The translations under genes and the position numbers were made by a program. Under the pieces are notes generated by a model. That model was not told the DNA's origin. It saw nothing but the letters and a program-made list of their open reading frames with translations, and did no database searches. Shown here in pieces: positions 26,882 through 35,872 of a DNA stretch of 64,000 bases. Every line of letters starts with the position of its first letter. Positions within the stretch are counted from its first letter, which is position 1. Source of the stretch: Thalassospira alkalitolerans (GTDB lineage: Bacteria > Pseudomonadota > Alphaproteobacteria > Rhodospirillales > Thalassospiraceae); contig NZ_JFKB01000014.1 of the NCBI RefSeq assembly GCF_002115745.1, positions 18,788 through 82,787 of the forward strand, read 5' to 3'.

Positions 26882-28702
26882 TTATGATCCGCTGCGCTTG
26901 CGCTGATAAAGCGCATTAAGTTGCGCGCCATAAGCGTCACGGATTTTGTGGCGACGGATTTTCATCGACGGGGTCAGCATTTCGTTATCGATTGAAAACG
27001 CTGTCTCGGCAAAGATAAAGCTTCGGACTTTTTCAATCGTTGAGACGCGCCGATTGACGATGTCGATGGCAGATCGGATTTTCTTGCGGAATTCTTCGTT
27101 GGTGCCAAGGGCATCGATGTTGTTGTCGATCCCGTTTTCTTTGGCGAACTCGCGCATGAAATCTTCGTCCGGCCACAAGACCGCGACCAGATAGGGTTTA
27201 TCATCGCCGTAAACCATGGCTTGGGAAATTTCGGTCTCAAGGGTCAGAAGCCCCTCGATCCGCTGTGGCGAGATATTGTCGCCCCCCGAATTGACGATGA
27301 TATCCTTTTTGCGGTCTGTGATGACAAGGCTGCCTTCTTCGTCGAACTTGCCGATATCGCCGGTATGCAACCAGCCATCAATGATGGCGGCAGCGGTGAC
27401 TTCGGGCAGGTTCCAGTAACCTTTCATCATGCTTTCGCCACGCAGCAGGATTTCGCCATCCTCGGCAATCTTGGCCTCGGCCCCGACCATCGGCGGGCCG
27501 ACCGAACGCAGTTTGTTGTTTTCGGCACGGTTGCACGAAACCACCGGGGAAAATTCGGTTTGGCCGTATCCTTGCAGGACACGAATGCCGCACGATACGA
27601 ACAAGACGCCCAATTCGTAGTTTAGCGGCCCGCCACCCGATACCATTGCCTTGATCCGCCCCCCGAAACGCTGGCGCAATTTTCGGCGCAGCAGAATTTC
27701 GCATAGCAGGTTCTGGATTTTTTCGATCAGGGTCAGACGCTGTTTTTCATAAGTCTTGCGGCCAAGCTTGAGCGTCAGGTTAAACAGCTTTTGCTTGAAG
27801 CCGCCTTCCTTTTCGACCATGCGGCTCATACGCTGATAAAGCATTTCATAAAGGCGCGGCACGGCCGTCATGATGGTTGGGCGGACTTCGGCCAGGTTGG
27901 CGGCCAGCTTGTCAATGCTTTCGGCGTAATAGATTTGGGCGCCGATGCTCATGGGGAAGTAAAGCCCGGCGGTATGTTCATAGGAATGTGACAGCGGCAG
28001 GAAAGACAGGAAGACTTCGTCCTCGATGCCCAGTGTTTCGATGATGTCAAACGCCCCCATGCAGTTTGACAGGATCGCGCCATGGCTTAACATCACACCC
28101 TTGGGCGCGCCGCCGGTGCCCGATGTATAAATCAGGCAGGCCAGTTGATCGCGCTTAATGCCCGAAACCCAGGCGTCAACATCATCGGTCAGACCGCGAC
28201 CCTGCGAAATCACATCCTGCCAGCGGGTGATGGTGATATCGCCGACAAAGCTTTGGCCCCAGTCTTCCATCGTGATTGCATGACGGCAGCGACCACTATC
28301 AAGGGCAGCGTGCAAAAATGGCTGGGCCAGTTTTTTGGTCGAAATAATGGCAATGCCCGCACCGCTATCTTCGATCGCGTGCAGATGATCGCGTTCGGTA
28401 TTGGTGGTATAGGCCGGAACCGTTAAGGCGCCGACACACATGATTGCCAGATCGGCAATACCCCATTCGGTGCGGTTCTCCGACACCAGAAGAACCCTGT
28501 CGCCGGGGCGGACACCGATTTTGTAAAGCGACCTTGCCAGGGCGCGCACCTGATCGGCGGCGTCATTCCAACTGGTCGCAATAAATTCCCCCGTCTCGCC
28601 GTCCTTGGTCCATAAGAACGGTGCATCCCCGTATTTTTCAGCTTGTTTGAAAAACATCGACGGCAAGTTCTGCCAATCGGCATAATCCTGCAGTTTCGTC
28701 AT
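26882..28702 (-). CDS. Long-chain fatty acid-CoA ligase, FAA1/FadD15 type
   Basis: A 606-residue AMP-forming acyl-CoA synthetase that activates long-chain fatty acids. The P-loop-like A3 motif is YTSGTGGAPKGVMLSHG near residue 190, and GYGQTEFSP (A5), DGWLHTGDIGKF (A7) and RKKDIIVNSGGDNISPQ (A8) are all present. A C-terminal SMKIRRHKIRD stretch contains the end-lysine region. The start ATG has AAGGAAGCGTC before it. A palindrome about 40 bases upstream may be an operator. The downstream P-loop kinase is probably in the same transcript. Confidence 0.93.
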   Translation of the reverse strand: MTKLQDYADWQNLPSMFFKQAEKYGDAPFLWTKDGETGEFIATSWNDAADQVRALARSLYKIGVRPGDRVLLVSENRTEWGIADLAIMCVGALTVPAYTTNTERDHLHAIEDSGAGIAIISTKKLAQPFLHAALDSGRCRHAITMEDWGQSFVGDITITRWQDVISQGRGLTDDVDAWVSGIKRDQLACLIYTSGTGGAPKGVMLSHGAILSNCMGAFDIIETLGIEDEVFLSFLPLSHSYEHTAGLYFPMSIGAQIYYAESIDKLAANLAEVRPTIMTAVPRLYEMLYQRMSRMVEKEGGFKQKLFNLTLKLGRKTYEKQRLTLIEKIQNLLCEILLRRKLRQRFGGRIKAMVSGGGPLNYELGVLFVSCGIRVLQGYGQTEFSPVVSCNRAENNKLRSVGPPMVGAEAKIAEDGEILLRGESMMKGYWNLPEVTAAAIIDGWLHTGDIGKFDEEGSLVITDRKKDIIVNSGGDNISPQRIEGLLTLETEISQAMVYGDDKPYLVAVLWPDEDFMREFAKENGIDNNIDALGTNEEFRKKIRSAIDIVNRRVSTIEKVRSFIFAETAFSIDNEMLTPSMKIRRHKIRDAYGAQLNALYQRKRSGS

Positions 28703-29141
28703 GACGCTTCCTTGCCTGGTTGTCGTTTCTATTGTCGTTAAAACAGTGATCTTTGCGTCACTGTTCAGGCCGAGGCCCGGCCGTGATGGTAATGCTTGTC
28801 GGTGGCTTCGAAAAGCACTGTCTTTTCCATCGCAGATACGCTCGACTGATCGTTTTTGTTATCAGGGATTGCGTTGTTGCGCAGCCGGAAAATGATGATC
28901 GGGGCGTTCAAATGCATGGCAAGTCACATCATTGGAAAAATTCGTTGATATTGATTGATCTTAGCGATTTCCCAAGCCGGGTTCAAACCGCTATTGTTAA
29001 TCTGAAATTTCGCCCGGTTCGTATGCTGATAATGGCAAAGCTGTGATCTGCACTGGCATAGCTGGCTTTGGCATCATATATCGGGCATGAGTGTTTGGGA
29101 CCGCAAAGGTCCGATTGCCTTATTGACTGTCTGGAGGACAA
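28703..29141. other. Divergent promoter region, acyl-CoA ligase and pepF
   Basis: No coding gene is supportable in 439 bases. It contains the perfect inverted repeat at 28742-28765 (separate entry) and a small GGACC/GGTCC hairpin near 29099-29113, just before the pepF ribosome-binding site GGAGGA. Confidence 0.5.
28742..28765. promoter_or_regulatory. Inverted repeat upstream of acyl-CoA ligase
   Basis: AACAGTGA at 28742-28749 and TCACTGTT at 28758-28765 are perfect 8-base arms with an 8-base centre. It lies 40 bases upstream of the ligase start codon, where a repressor of fatty-acid genes would be expected to bind. The binding protein is unknown. Confidence 0.5.
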
Positions 29142-30917
29142 ATGAACGCGATCGACAAGAATTTGCCGACTTGGGATCTGACCGATCTCTATAACGATCC
29201 CAAAGACCCGGCCATCCGGCGCGATCTTGATGATGCCAAAGCCCGTTCTGATGCCTTCCAGAAAACCTATCAGGGCAAGCTTGCCGGTCTTTCGGGCGAT
29301 GAACTTGCCGCTGCAATTGCCGAATACGAAGCCGTTAGCGAAGTGTGCGGCCGGATCGGCTCGTTTGCGCAGCTGCTGTATGCCGGGGATGGCTCGGACG
29401 CGGCCATTGGCCAGTTCTATCAATCCGTTCAGGAAGAAATGACCAGCATTTCCAGCCTGTCGCTGTTCTTTGGGCTTGAAATCAACCGCATTGAAGAAGA
29501 CGTTCTTTCGGCGAAATATGACGAAAGCGAAGCCCTGCGTCGCTATCGTCCGTGGTTGGATGAAAACCGGGCGTTTCGCCCGCATCAGCTTTCGGATGAG
29601 GTCGAGCAGGTTTTGCATGAGCGCCGCGTTGCCGGATCAAGTGCCTGGGTGCGTTTGTTTGATCAGACGATGGCCGATCTTCGTTTCCCGTTGAACGGTG
29701 AAGACCTGACGATGTCCGATGTCGCCAATATGCTGTCTTCGACCAAGGTCGAGGAACGCAAGGCGGCTGCCAAATCCATCGGTGATGTGCTGGGCAAGAA
29801 CATCAAACTTCTGGCCCATATCACCAATACGCTGGCCAAGGACAAGGAAATTGACGACCGGTTGCGCAAATTTGCAACCCCGGTTTCGGCACGCAACCTG
29901 TCCAATCAGGTCGAAGACGAAGTGGTCGAAGCGCTTAATTCCGCTGTGGCAAGCAGCCATGCCGATCTGTCGCATCGATATTACCGCCTGAAAGCCAAAT
30001 GGTTTGGGGTTGATCAGCTTGATTATTGGGATCGCAATGCACCGCTGCCCGATGATGATGACCGTCATATCGCATGGGAAACCGCGCGCAGCACGGTTCT
30101 GAAAGCCTATGGTGAGTTCTCGCCGGAACTGGCGGAAGTTGGTCAGAAGTTCTTTGATAATCCATGGATTGATGTGCCGCCGCGTGCCGGAAAATCATCG
30201 GGGGCCTTTGCCCATCCGACGGTGCCATCGGCGCATCCGTATCTGTTGCTGAACTATCATGGCAAAACCCGCGATGTGATGACGCTGGCCCATGAACTTG
30301 GCCATGGCGTGCATCAGGTTTTGGCCGGCGAGCAGGGCTATTTCCTGTCTGATACGCCATTGACCCTAGCCGAAACCGCATCGGTATTTGGGGAAATGCT
30401 GACGTTCCAGTCGATGTTGCGGGCGGAAACTGATCCGAAGATGAAGCGCATCATGTTGGCCGGCAAGGTTGAGGATATGCTCAACACCGTCGTGCGTCAG
30501 ATTGCGTTCTTTGAATTTGAAAAACGCGTTCATGAGAAACGCCGTGAAGGTGAATTGACGGTTGATGAGATCGGCGAGATCTGGATCGCCGTACAACATG
30601 AAAGTCTGGGCGATGCGATTAAATACGAGGACGAGTATAAATATTACTGGTCCTATATCCCGCATTTCATCCACTCGCCGTTTTATGTCTATGCCTATGC
30701 GTTTGGCGATTGCCTCGTAAATTCACTGTATGACGTTTACGAAAATGCCGAAGACGGCTTCTCGCAGAAATATTTCGATATGCTGAAAGCGGGCGGCACC
30801 AAGCGGCATCAGGAATTACTGGCGCCGTTTGGTTTGGATGCGTCCGACCCGGCATTCTGGCAACGCGGTTTGAACATGATCAAACGCATGATCGACGAGT
30901 TGGAGGAGCTTTCCTAA
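29142..30917 (+). CDS. pepF: M3 family oligoendopeptidase PepF
   Basis: A 591-residue zinc metallopeptidase that cleaves short cytosolic peptides. The zinc motif HELGHGVHQ is near residue 386, followed by the family TLAETASVFGEML containing the third zinc-ligand glutamate. The N-terminal part begins NLPTWDLTDLYNDP, typical of PepF/M3B. The ATG has GGAGGA upstream. The stop is one base from the ABC1 kinase start, so the pair forms an operon. Confidence 0.95.
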   Translation: MNAIDKNLPTWDLTDLYNDPKDPAIRRDLDDAKARSDAFQKTYQGKLAGLSGDELAAAIAEYEAVSEVCGRIGSFAQLLYAGDGSDAAIGQFYQSVQEEMTSISSLSLFFGLEINRIEEDVLSAKYDESEALRRYRPWLDENRAFRPHQLSDEVEQVLHERRVAGSSAWVRLFDQTMADLRFPLNGEDLTMSDVANMLSSTKVEERKAAAKSIGDVLGKNIKLLAHITNTLAKDKEIDDRLRKFATPVSARNLSNQVEDEVVEALNSAVASSHADLSHRYYRLKAKWFGVDQLDYWDRNAPLPDDDDRHIAWETARSTVLKAYGEFSPELAEVGQKFFDNPWIDVPPRAGKSSGAFAHPTVPSAHPYLLLNYHGKTRDVMTLAHELGHGVHQVLAGEQGYFLSDTPLTLAETASVFGEMLTFQSMLRAETDPKMKRIMLAGKVEDMLNTVVRQIAFFEFEKRVHEKRREGELTVDEIGEIWIAVQHESLGDAIKYEDEYKYYWSYIPHFIHSPFYVYAYAFGDCLVNSLYDVYENAEDGFSQKYFDMLKAGGTKRHQELLAPFGLDASDPAFWQRGLNMIKRMIDELEELS

Positions 30918-30918
30918 G

Positions 30919-32295
30919 ATGAGCGATGACGACGATTACACCGCCCCTTCGGAAGAAAATCGTTTCGGCGGGCGGGTTCGTCGTTATGCCAAGGTGGGGG
31001 CGTCGGCCGGGAAACTGGCCGCGCGCCTTGCCACAGGAAAAATGTTCGGCGGCGATATTGATCATGCAAAATACGCCGCCGAGCTAACATCCGCGCTTGG
31101 CGGGCTTAAGGGCCCGTTGATGAAGGTCGCGCAAATTCTGTCGACCATCCCCGATGCTTTGCCCAAGGAATACACCCAGGCCCTTGCCACCCTTCAGGCC
31201 GATGCGCCCAGCATGGGGTGGTTGTTTGTCAAACGTCGCATGCGCAGCGAACTTGGCGCGGGGTGGCAATCCCGCTTTGCTGAGTTTAGCCATGATGCGG
31301 TGGCGGCGGCATCACTGGGGCAGGTTCACCGTGCGACGCTTTTGGATGGGCGCGATGTCGCCTGCAAACTGCAATATCCAGATATGTCAGCAACGGTCGA
31401 GGCTGACCTTAAACAACTACGTGCTGCCTTTGCGATTTATCGCCGTTATGACAGCGCGATTGATGCCGAAAATATCCAGTTGGAACTGAGTGCTCGCCTG
31501 CGCGAGGAACTTGATTACGAACGCGAAGCCCAAAATATGGGGCTTTATCGTCATATGCTGGCGGCCGAGGATTGCGTGCATGTGCCCGAACCGGTTGCAG
31601 AATTGACGACCAAGCGTCTGTTGACCATGACTTGGCAAACGGGCCAGAAATTCCAGAACTTTCTTGATGGAAATCCCGATCAGCAAGCGCGCAATCAGGT
31701 GGCGCTGAATATGTTCCGGGCGTGGTATGTGCCGTTTTATCGCTATGGTGTGATCCATGGTGATCCGCATCTTGGCAACTATTCGCTCCGCGATGATGGT
31801 ACGGTTAATCTGCTTGATTTTGGCTGTATCAGGATCTTTACACCCACCTTCGTCAATGCCGTGATTACGTTGTACGAGGCGCTTCGTGACAAGGACGAGG
31901 ATAAGGCGGTTTTTGCCTATCAAAGCTGGGGCTTTGATAATCCATCACGGGAACTGATTGATGTTCTGAACATCTGGGCTGGCTTTGTTTATGGCCCGAT
32001 CCTTGATGATCGGGAACGCCGAATGGATGAAACCAATTCGGTGGCCTATGGCGCAGAAGTTGCCGGGAAAGTTCATCGGGAACTGCGCCGTGTCGGTGGC
32101 GTCAAGCCGCCGCGTGAGTTTGTTCTGGTGGACCGGGCGGCCGTTGGGCTTGGCGCAGTGTTCCTGCGTCTTGATGCGCATCTGAACTGGTATCAGATTT
32201 TCAATGATCTGGTCGGTGGTTTTGATGTTGATAAGCTTGCGCGTAATCAGGAAACGGCCCTGCAATCTGTGGGGTTGGTCCGCCCCGAAGACTGA
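30919..32295 (+). CDS. ABC1/AarF family atypical kinase
   Basis: A 458-residue protein kinase-like member of the UbiB/ABC1 family, needed in relatives for ubiquinone synthesis or lipid handling. The KxGQ-type segment reads GPLMKVAQILS, AAASLGQVHRA is the alanine-rich nucleotide loop, and VIHGDPHLGNYS and LLDFGCIR are the catalytic and metal motifs. The canonical Gly of KxGQ is Ala here, as in some family members. There is no C-terminal double transmembrane segment as in UbiB, so this is an ADCK-like soluble type. It is coupled to pepF; the reason for the pairing is unclear. Confidence 0.9.
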   Translation: MSDDDDYTAPSEENRFGGRVRRYAKVGASAGKLAARLATGKMFGGDIDHAKYAAELTSALGGLKGPLMKVAQILSTIPDALPKEYTQALATLQADAPSMGWLFVKRRMRSELGAGWQSRFAEFSHDAVAAASLGQVHRATLLDGRDVACKLQYPDMSATVEADLKQLRAAFAIYRRYDSAIDAENIQLELSARLREELDYEREAQNMGLYRHMLAAEDCVHVPEPVAELTTKRLLTMTWQTGQKFQNFLDGNPDQQARNQVALNMFRAWYVPFYRYGVIHGDPHLGNYSLRDDGTVNLLDFGCIRIFTPTFVNAVITLYEALRDKDEDKAVFAYQSWGFDNPSRELIDVLNIWAGFVYGPILDDRERRMDETNSVAYGAEVAGKVHRELRRVGGVKPPREFVLVDRAAVGLGAVFLRLDAHLNWYQIFNDLVGGFDVDKLARNQETALQSVGLVRPED

Positions 32296-32336
32296 TTATC
32301 CCTTGCGCTTATAAACGCAATCTTCTGGTCGCATTG

Positions 32337-32822
32337 TTATGCATGACGTTTGGGGGCGTCCTGAATTGCATCGGCAAATTTGCGCATCAGCCGTGCCAGA
32401 TTGTCGATATCTTGTTGGTCCCATTCTTCAAATATTGCCAGACCAAGCCGTTCACGCGCCTGATCTATGGCGTCGGTCATTTTCTTGCCGAGGGGGGCGA
32501 TGATTGCATGCCGGACGCGTTTATCGGTTTGCCCCGGTTCGCGTTTGATCAGGTCGAGGCTTTCAAGTTTGGCGACCTGTCTGCTGACGGTGGTGTGGTC
32601 ACGGCCAACCCGGTCGGCCAAATCAACAACCCCGATCGGACCCAGTTTTTCAATAACGACCAGTAACGGGAACAGGGCGCGATCCAGCGTGATGCCTGCT
32701 TCATTCATCATGTGTTCGTCGCGTTGCGGGCGGTTCATGACGCTGATGATATCGATCAGGGCGGTGTGAAGGGTTCTCATCTGTTTTTTAATATGTGTAT
32801 TTTGCACGCTTTTCGTTGACAC
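32337..32822 (-). CDS. MarR family transcriptional regulator
   Basis: A 161-residue winged-helix protein. The DNA-binding part is IGVVDLADRVGRDHTTVSRQVAKLESLDLIKRE followed by the wing DKRVRHAIIAPLGKK, flanked by dimerisation helices. The GTG start has GGGGA about nine bases upstream; an ATG near residue 15 is an alternative. It is divergent from the DUF4405 membrane protein and probably controls it or itself. The ligand is unknown. Confidence 0.9.
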   Translation of the reverse strand: MSTKSVQNTHIKKQMRTLHTALIDIISVMNRPQRDEHMMNEAGITLDRALFPLLVVIEKLGPIGVVDLADRVGRDHTTVSRQVAKLESLDLIKREPGQTDKRVRHAIIAPLGKKMTDAIDQARERLGLAIFEEWDQQDIDNLARLMRKFADAIQDAPKRHA

Positions 32823-32895
32823 GAAGTGTTCCCCAATTTATGTGAATAATACACGCACTATTGCATGGCGCATGGTGGCGATGCCATGGGAATTT

Positions 32896-32943
32896 GTGGT
32901 GGAATTCTTGGTCTTTTTACGCAGACCAAGCCGGAACCACCAC
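32896..32943 (+). promoter_or_regulatory. Nested hairpin in the leader of the DUF4405 gene
   Basis: Two stems are nested: outer GTGGTGG (32896-32902) with CCACCAC (32937-32943), and inner CTTGGTC (32907-32913) with GACCAAG (32924-32930). An asymmetric internal loop and a ten-base terminal loop separate them. It lies 31 bases before the chosen DUF4405 start. It may be a regulatory mRNA structure or a MarR operator. Confidence 0.5.
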
Positions 32944-32973
32944 GATGCGACCCGTTACATATCGGATGACATA

Positions 32974-33471
32974 ATGCAGAAATTTCTTTCCTTACGCAGT
33001 TGGGCGACGCAACTCACAATCGGCTCCTTTCTGTTGATGTCGGGAACGGGAATTCTTTTGTTTTTTGAATTTGAAGAAGGACTTACAGCCGTCGTCCATC
33101 AATGGCTGTCCTGGTTCTTTGTCATCGGAGCCGTGGCGCATATTGTCATCAATTTTCGACCCTTCAAAAATCGCCTGAAATCCGGCTGGGGCAAGGCCTG
33201 TGTGGTGGTCTTTGGTGTCGCTTTTATGGCATCCTGTTTTTCCTGGGGAATGGTAACCGGCCCGCAATTGGAGCGCCCGATTGAGGAGGCACTGGTTTAT
33301 GCACCCTTGTCTGCATTGGCGGCGGTAAGTCAGATCAGTTCGGATGACCTGATCCGAAAGCTTGCAGGGCACGGCGTTACCGCAAGCAGCAACCAATCGA
33401 TTTATGATTTGTCGATCCGTTCCGGTGTTGACGAGAATGAATTGCTTGGATTTGTTTTTTTGTCGAATTGA
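32974..33471 (+). CDS. DUF4405 membrane protein
   Basis: A 165-residue membrane protein. It starts MQKFLSLRSWATQLTIGSFLLM and has about three transmembrane helices up to residue 105, with His residues near the ends of helices 2 and 3 (VVHQWLSW, AVAHIVINF) as in DUF4405 and cytochrome b561-like proteins. The soluble C-terminus has repeated ISSDDLIRKLAGHG and DENELLGFVF segments. The ORF opens at a GTG at 32842, but the intervening DNA is a nested hairpin and the family N-terminus fits 32974, so I use the latter. Function unknown; haem binding is possible. Confidence 0.7.
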   Translation: MQKFLSLRSWATQLTIGSFLLMSGTGILLFFEFEEGLTAVVHQWLSWFFVIGAVAHIVINFRPFKNRLKSGWGKACVVVFGVAFMASCFSWGMVTGPQLERPIEEALVYAPLSALAAVSQISSDDLIRKLAGHGVTASSNQSIYDLSIRSGVDENELLGFVFLSN

Positions 33472-34020
33472 TATCGGCCAACCTGTTCTCGATATGCAGG
33501 CTGCGTGACATATGCCTTTGTTTCGCGCAGCCCGATTGATCGGGGCAAGGTGCAATCTGCAATCTGATAAACGGTTGGTTCCTGTGGCGTCGAAACCGAA
33601 TCGTCCGACCTGTATTTATCAGATGCGAGTAGCAGCGCGCGCGAAAGAGGATGCAATTCCTGATTTCGGCGGGCATTGTTTGTCTGGCACAAGTCCGGCA
33701 ACAAGCGATTTTTTCATTTTCCCTGCTTGCCTCATGGTTGATTTGGTGAAAACCTATGGGTGTGTTTGTCAATTAAAGTTAACTTTTCACGATGGCTGAA
33801 AATAGGGGAAACTATCGCAAATCAATGGCCTAATTCTATCTTGTCAGGATCAGGACCTGTTACCGGATGGAAATAATCTGTGCGGAAAGTCACACATGAT
33901 TACATTGATGTGATGTGAACTTAAATTAAGTTAAACTGATTTTTTATCGGTTTTTGATATTGTCGAAGCCGGGAAGAAATCGCATCTTGCATTCAGCGCA
34001 GACAAGGCAGGGCGTCATTG

Positions 34021-34143
34021 ATTGTTTGTCCTGAGCACCAGTGGCGGGTGGGACCTGACTTGTTACCAAGGCTTTGCGGCCTTGGAGTGCGTGGTGGGAA
34101 AGCGGGCGGTTTCTTCTGTTAAAGCGGAAGAACCGCCTTTTTT
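34021..34143 (+). ncRNA. Candidate structured RNA upstream of pntAA
   Basis: Three consecutive hairpins can be drawn: GTCC-(TGAG bulge)-CACC with GGTG-GGAC at 34028-34054, CCAAGGC with GCCTTGG at 34066-34085, and the terminator hairpin at 34105-34137, followed by six T. There is no ORF. It may be a free small RNA or a transcription attenuator for pnt. I cannot fix the 5-prime end, and it matches no RNA family I can recognise (6S, SRP, RNase P and tmRNA motifs not found). Confidence 0.4.
34105..34143 (+). terminator. Intrinsic terminator upstream of pntAA
   Basis: GGCGGTT-T-CTTC pairs with GAAG-AACCGCC (one bulged T) around a ten-base loop and is followed by TTTTTT. There is no coding gene directly before it, which is why the upstream RNA is suspected. 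Confidence 0.85.
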
Positions 34144-34170
34144 CTTCCCGGGCAAGGGGTATCGTGGCCA

Positions 34171-34193
34171 ATCTGGTGCGTTGCGTGCCAGAT
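34171..34193 (+). promoter_or_regulatory. 10-bp hairpin in the pntAA leader
   Basis: ATCTGGTGCG and CGTGCCAGAT form a ten-pair stem with two G-U pairs and a TTG loop. No U-tract follows. It lies 80 bases before the pntAA start and may affect mRNA stability. Confidence 0.4.
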
Positions 34194-34272
34194 ATGGATC
34201 ACGTTGTATAAAAACGATAAAAACAAAAATACCGTGCTTATTCATGATGTTTAGGGAAGGAGGTTGAACGCG

Positions 34273-35436
34273 ATGAAACTGGCCGTTCCAAAGGAAATAT
34301 GGCCCGGGGAAAAGCGCGTTGCCGTCACGCCAGACACCGTCAAGAAATTGATTGGTCTGGGGTTTGACGTTGCAATCGAAGCTGGTGCCGGAACAGATGC
34401 CGCCATACCGGATGATCGCTTTGCCGATGCCGGGGCGACAATCGTCAAAACGATGAAAGCCACCGTCAAGGATGCCGATGTCATCCTGAAGGTGCGCCCG
34501 CCGGTCGTGGATGGCAAAACCGACGAGCTTGCCGCCTATAAAAAGGGTGCAGCCGTTATTGCCTTGCTGGATCCCTATGATCGCAAGGATCTTATTGAAA
34601 AAATGGCGGCGGCGGGAGTTTCGTCCTTTGCCATGGAACTGATGCCGCGTATTTCACGCGCACAGTCGATGGATGTTCTGTCGTCGCAATCCAATCTGGC
34701 CGGTTATCGGTCGGTTATTGATGCCGCCCATGAATTTGGCCGGATTTATCCGATGATGATGACGGCCGCCGGGACCTTGCCGCCCGCCCGTATTGTTATT
34801 GTCGGCGCTGGTGTTGCCGGGCTTCAGGCCATCGCAACGGCCAAGCGTCTTGGTGCGGTGGTGTCCGCGTTTGATGTGCGCCCGGCTGTTAAGGAACAAG
34901 TGCAATCCCTTGGCGGGACCTTTATCGAAGTCGACGAAGACGATGCTGCCGATGGTGAAACATCTGGTGGTTACGCCAAGGAAATGTCGGATGAGTACAA
35001 GGCCAAACAGGCTGCCAAGCTTAAAGACGTTTTGGCCAAAACCGATATCGTGATTACCACGGCCCTGATTCCGGGCCGACCTGCGCCGCAAATCGTCACT
35101 GCCGATATGGTGGCGGGCATGAAGCCGGGATCGGTGATTATCGATCTTGCGGCGGAACGTGGCGGCAATGTTGCCGGGGCGAAACTTGGCGAAACAATTG
35201 TCACGGCCAATGGTGTTAAAATTATTGGCCCGGAAAACATCACAAGTTCCGTCGCCACCGACGCGACCGCGATGTATGCCAAGAACCTTTTGAACTTCAT
35301 CACGCTGTCGGTCGACAAGGATAAGGGCACGCTGGTCTTTGATCCAAAAGACCAGATTATTGCCGAAACCATGCTGACCTGTGATGGCAAGGTTGTTCAT
35401 CCGAAATTCGGTGGCGAGGAGGTGGCAAATGGCTGA
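34273..35436 (+). CDS. pntAA: NAD(P) transhydrogenase alpha subunit 1
   Basis: A 387-residue NAD(H)-binding subunit (domain I) of the proton-translocating transhydrogenase. It has the alanine-dehydrogenase-like fold: [19 protein letters not shown] at the N-terminus, the nucleotide loop [21 protein letters not shown] near residue 175, and the NVAGAKLGE region later. The gene is split as in Rhodospirillum, where alpha is two polypeptides. A TTG upstream is in frame, but the ATG has the consensus AAGGAGGT nine bases before it. The stop overlaps pntAB. Confidence 0.97.
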   Translation: MKLAVPKEIWPGEKRVAVTPDTVKKLIGLGFDVAIEAGAGTDAAIPDDRFADAGATIVKTMKATVKDADVILKVRPPVVDGKTDELAAYKKGAAVIALLDPYDRKDLIEKMAAAGVSSFAMELMPRISRAQSMDVLSSQSNLAGYRSVIDAAHEFGRIYPMMMTAAGTLPPARIVIVGAGVAGLQAIATAKRLGAVVSAFDVRPAVKEQVQSLGGTFIEVDEDDAADGETSGGYAKEMSDEYKAKQAAKLKDVLAKTDIVITTALIPGRPAPQIVTADMVAGMKPGSVIIDLAAERGGNVAGAKLGETIVTANGVKIIGPENITSSVATDATAMYAKNLLNFITLSVDKDKGTLVFDPKDQIIAETMLTCDGKVVHPKFGGEEVANG

Positions 35437-35860
35437 TCAATCCGTAACCCAGAATGCAAACGAGCTGCGCGATGCAGCCCTGGGGCTGGCCGAAAAGGCC
35501 GCAAAGCTTGCCGATAATCTGGCCCATCAGGCTGGTGATATGGCAACGAGCGCAACCACGGTTGTCCATACAAGCGGTGTTAGCCCGACGGTGCTTGGCC
35601 TGACGGTGTTTGTTCTGGCCTGCTTTGTTGGCTATTACGTTGTGTGGAAAGTTACCCCCGCCCTTCATTCGCCGTTGATGGCGGTGACCAATGCCATTTC
35701 ATCGGTGATTATTGTTGGTGCGCTTTTGGCGGCTGGCCCGATTGAAATGAACCTGTCCAAGGTCATGGGTTTCCTTGCCGTGGTGCTGGCATCGGTCAAC
35801 ATCTTTGGCGGTTTCATCGTGGCGCAGCGCATGCTGCACATGTTTAAGAAAAAGAAGTAG
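35429..35860 (+). CDS. pntAB: NAD(P) transhydrogenase alpha subunit 2 (membrane part)
   Basis: A 143-residue membrane subunit carrying the first helices of domain II. A 60-residue Ala-rich hydrophilic N-terminus precedes three or four transmembrane helices ([51 protein letters not shown]), and it ends in a KKKK tail. The ATG overlaps the pntAA stop by eight bases, with GAGGAGG before it. It is assigned by position and helix pattern. Confidence 0.95.
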   Translation: MADQSVTQNANELRDAALGLAEKAAKLADNLAHQAGDMATSATTVVHTSGVSPTVLGLTVFVLACFVGYYVVWKVTPALHSPLMAVTNAISSVIIVGALLAAGPIEMNLSKVMGFLAVVLASVNIFGGFIVAQRMLHMFKKKK

Positions 35861-35872
35861 GGGGAACACACA

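Larger units (their letters stand above)
33472..34272. other. Long non-coding interval before the pnt operon
   Basis: About 800 bases without a credible gene. From 34021 there is a run of three hairpins ending in a strong terminator (separate entries), then an isolated hairpin at 34171-34193 and the pntAA ribosome-binding site AAGGAGGT. The 33475-33950 part is AT-rich and shows only a weak CACAT/ATGTG dyad near 33894. Confidence 0.6.

Noticed and set aside
33990..34143. Assignment of the pre-pnt RNA to 6S, SRP, RNase P or tmRNA
   Set aside because: None of their conserved motifs could be seen; the 6S-type closing stem and the SRP GGAAG tetraloop helix are absent.
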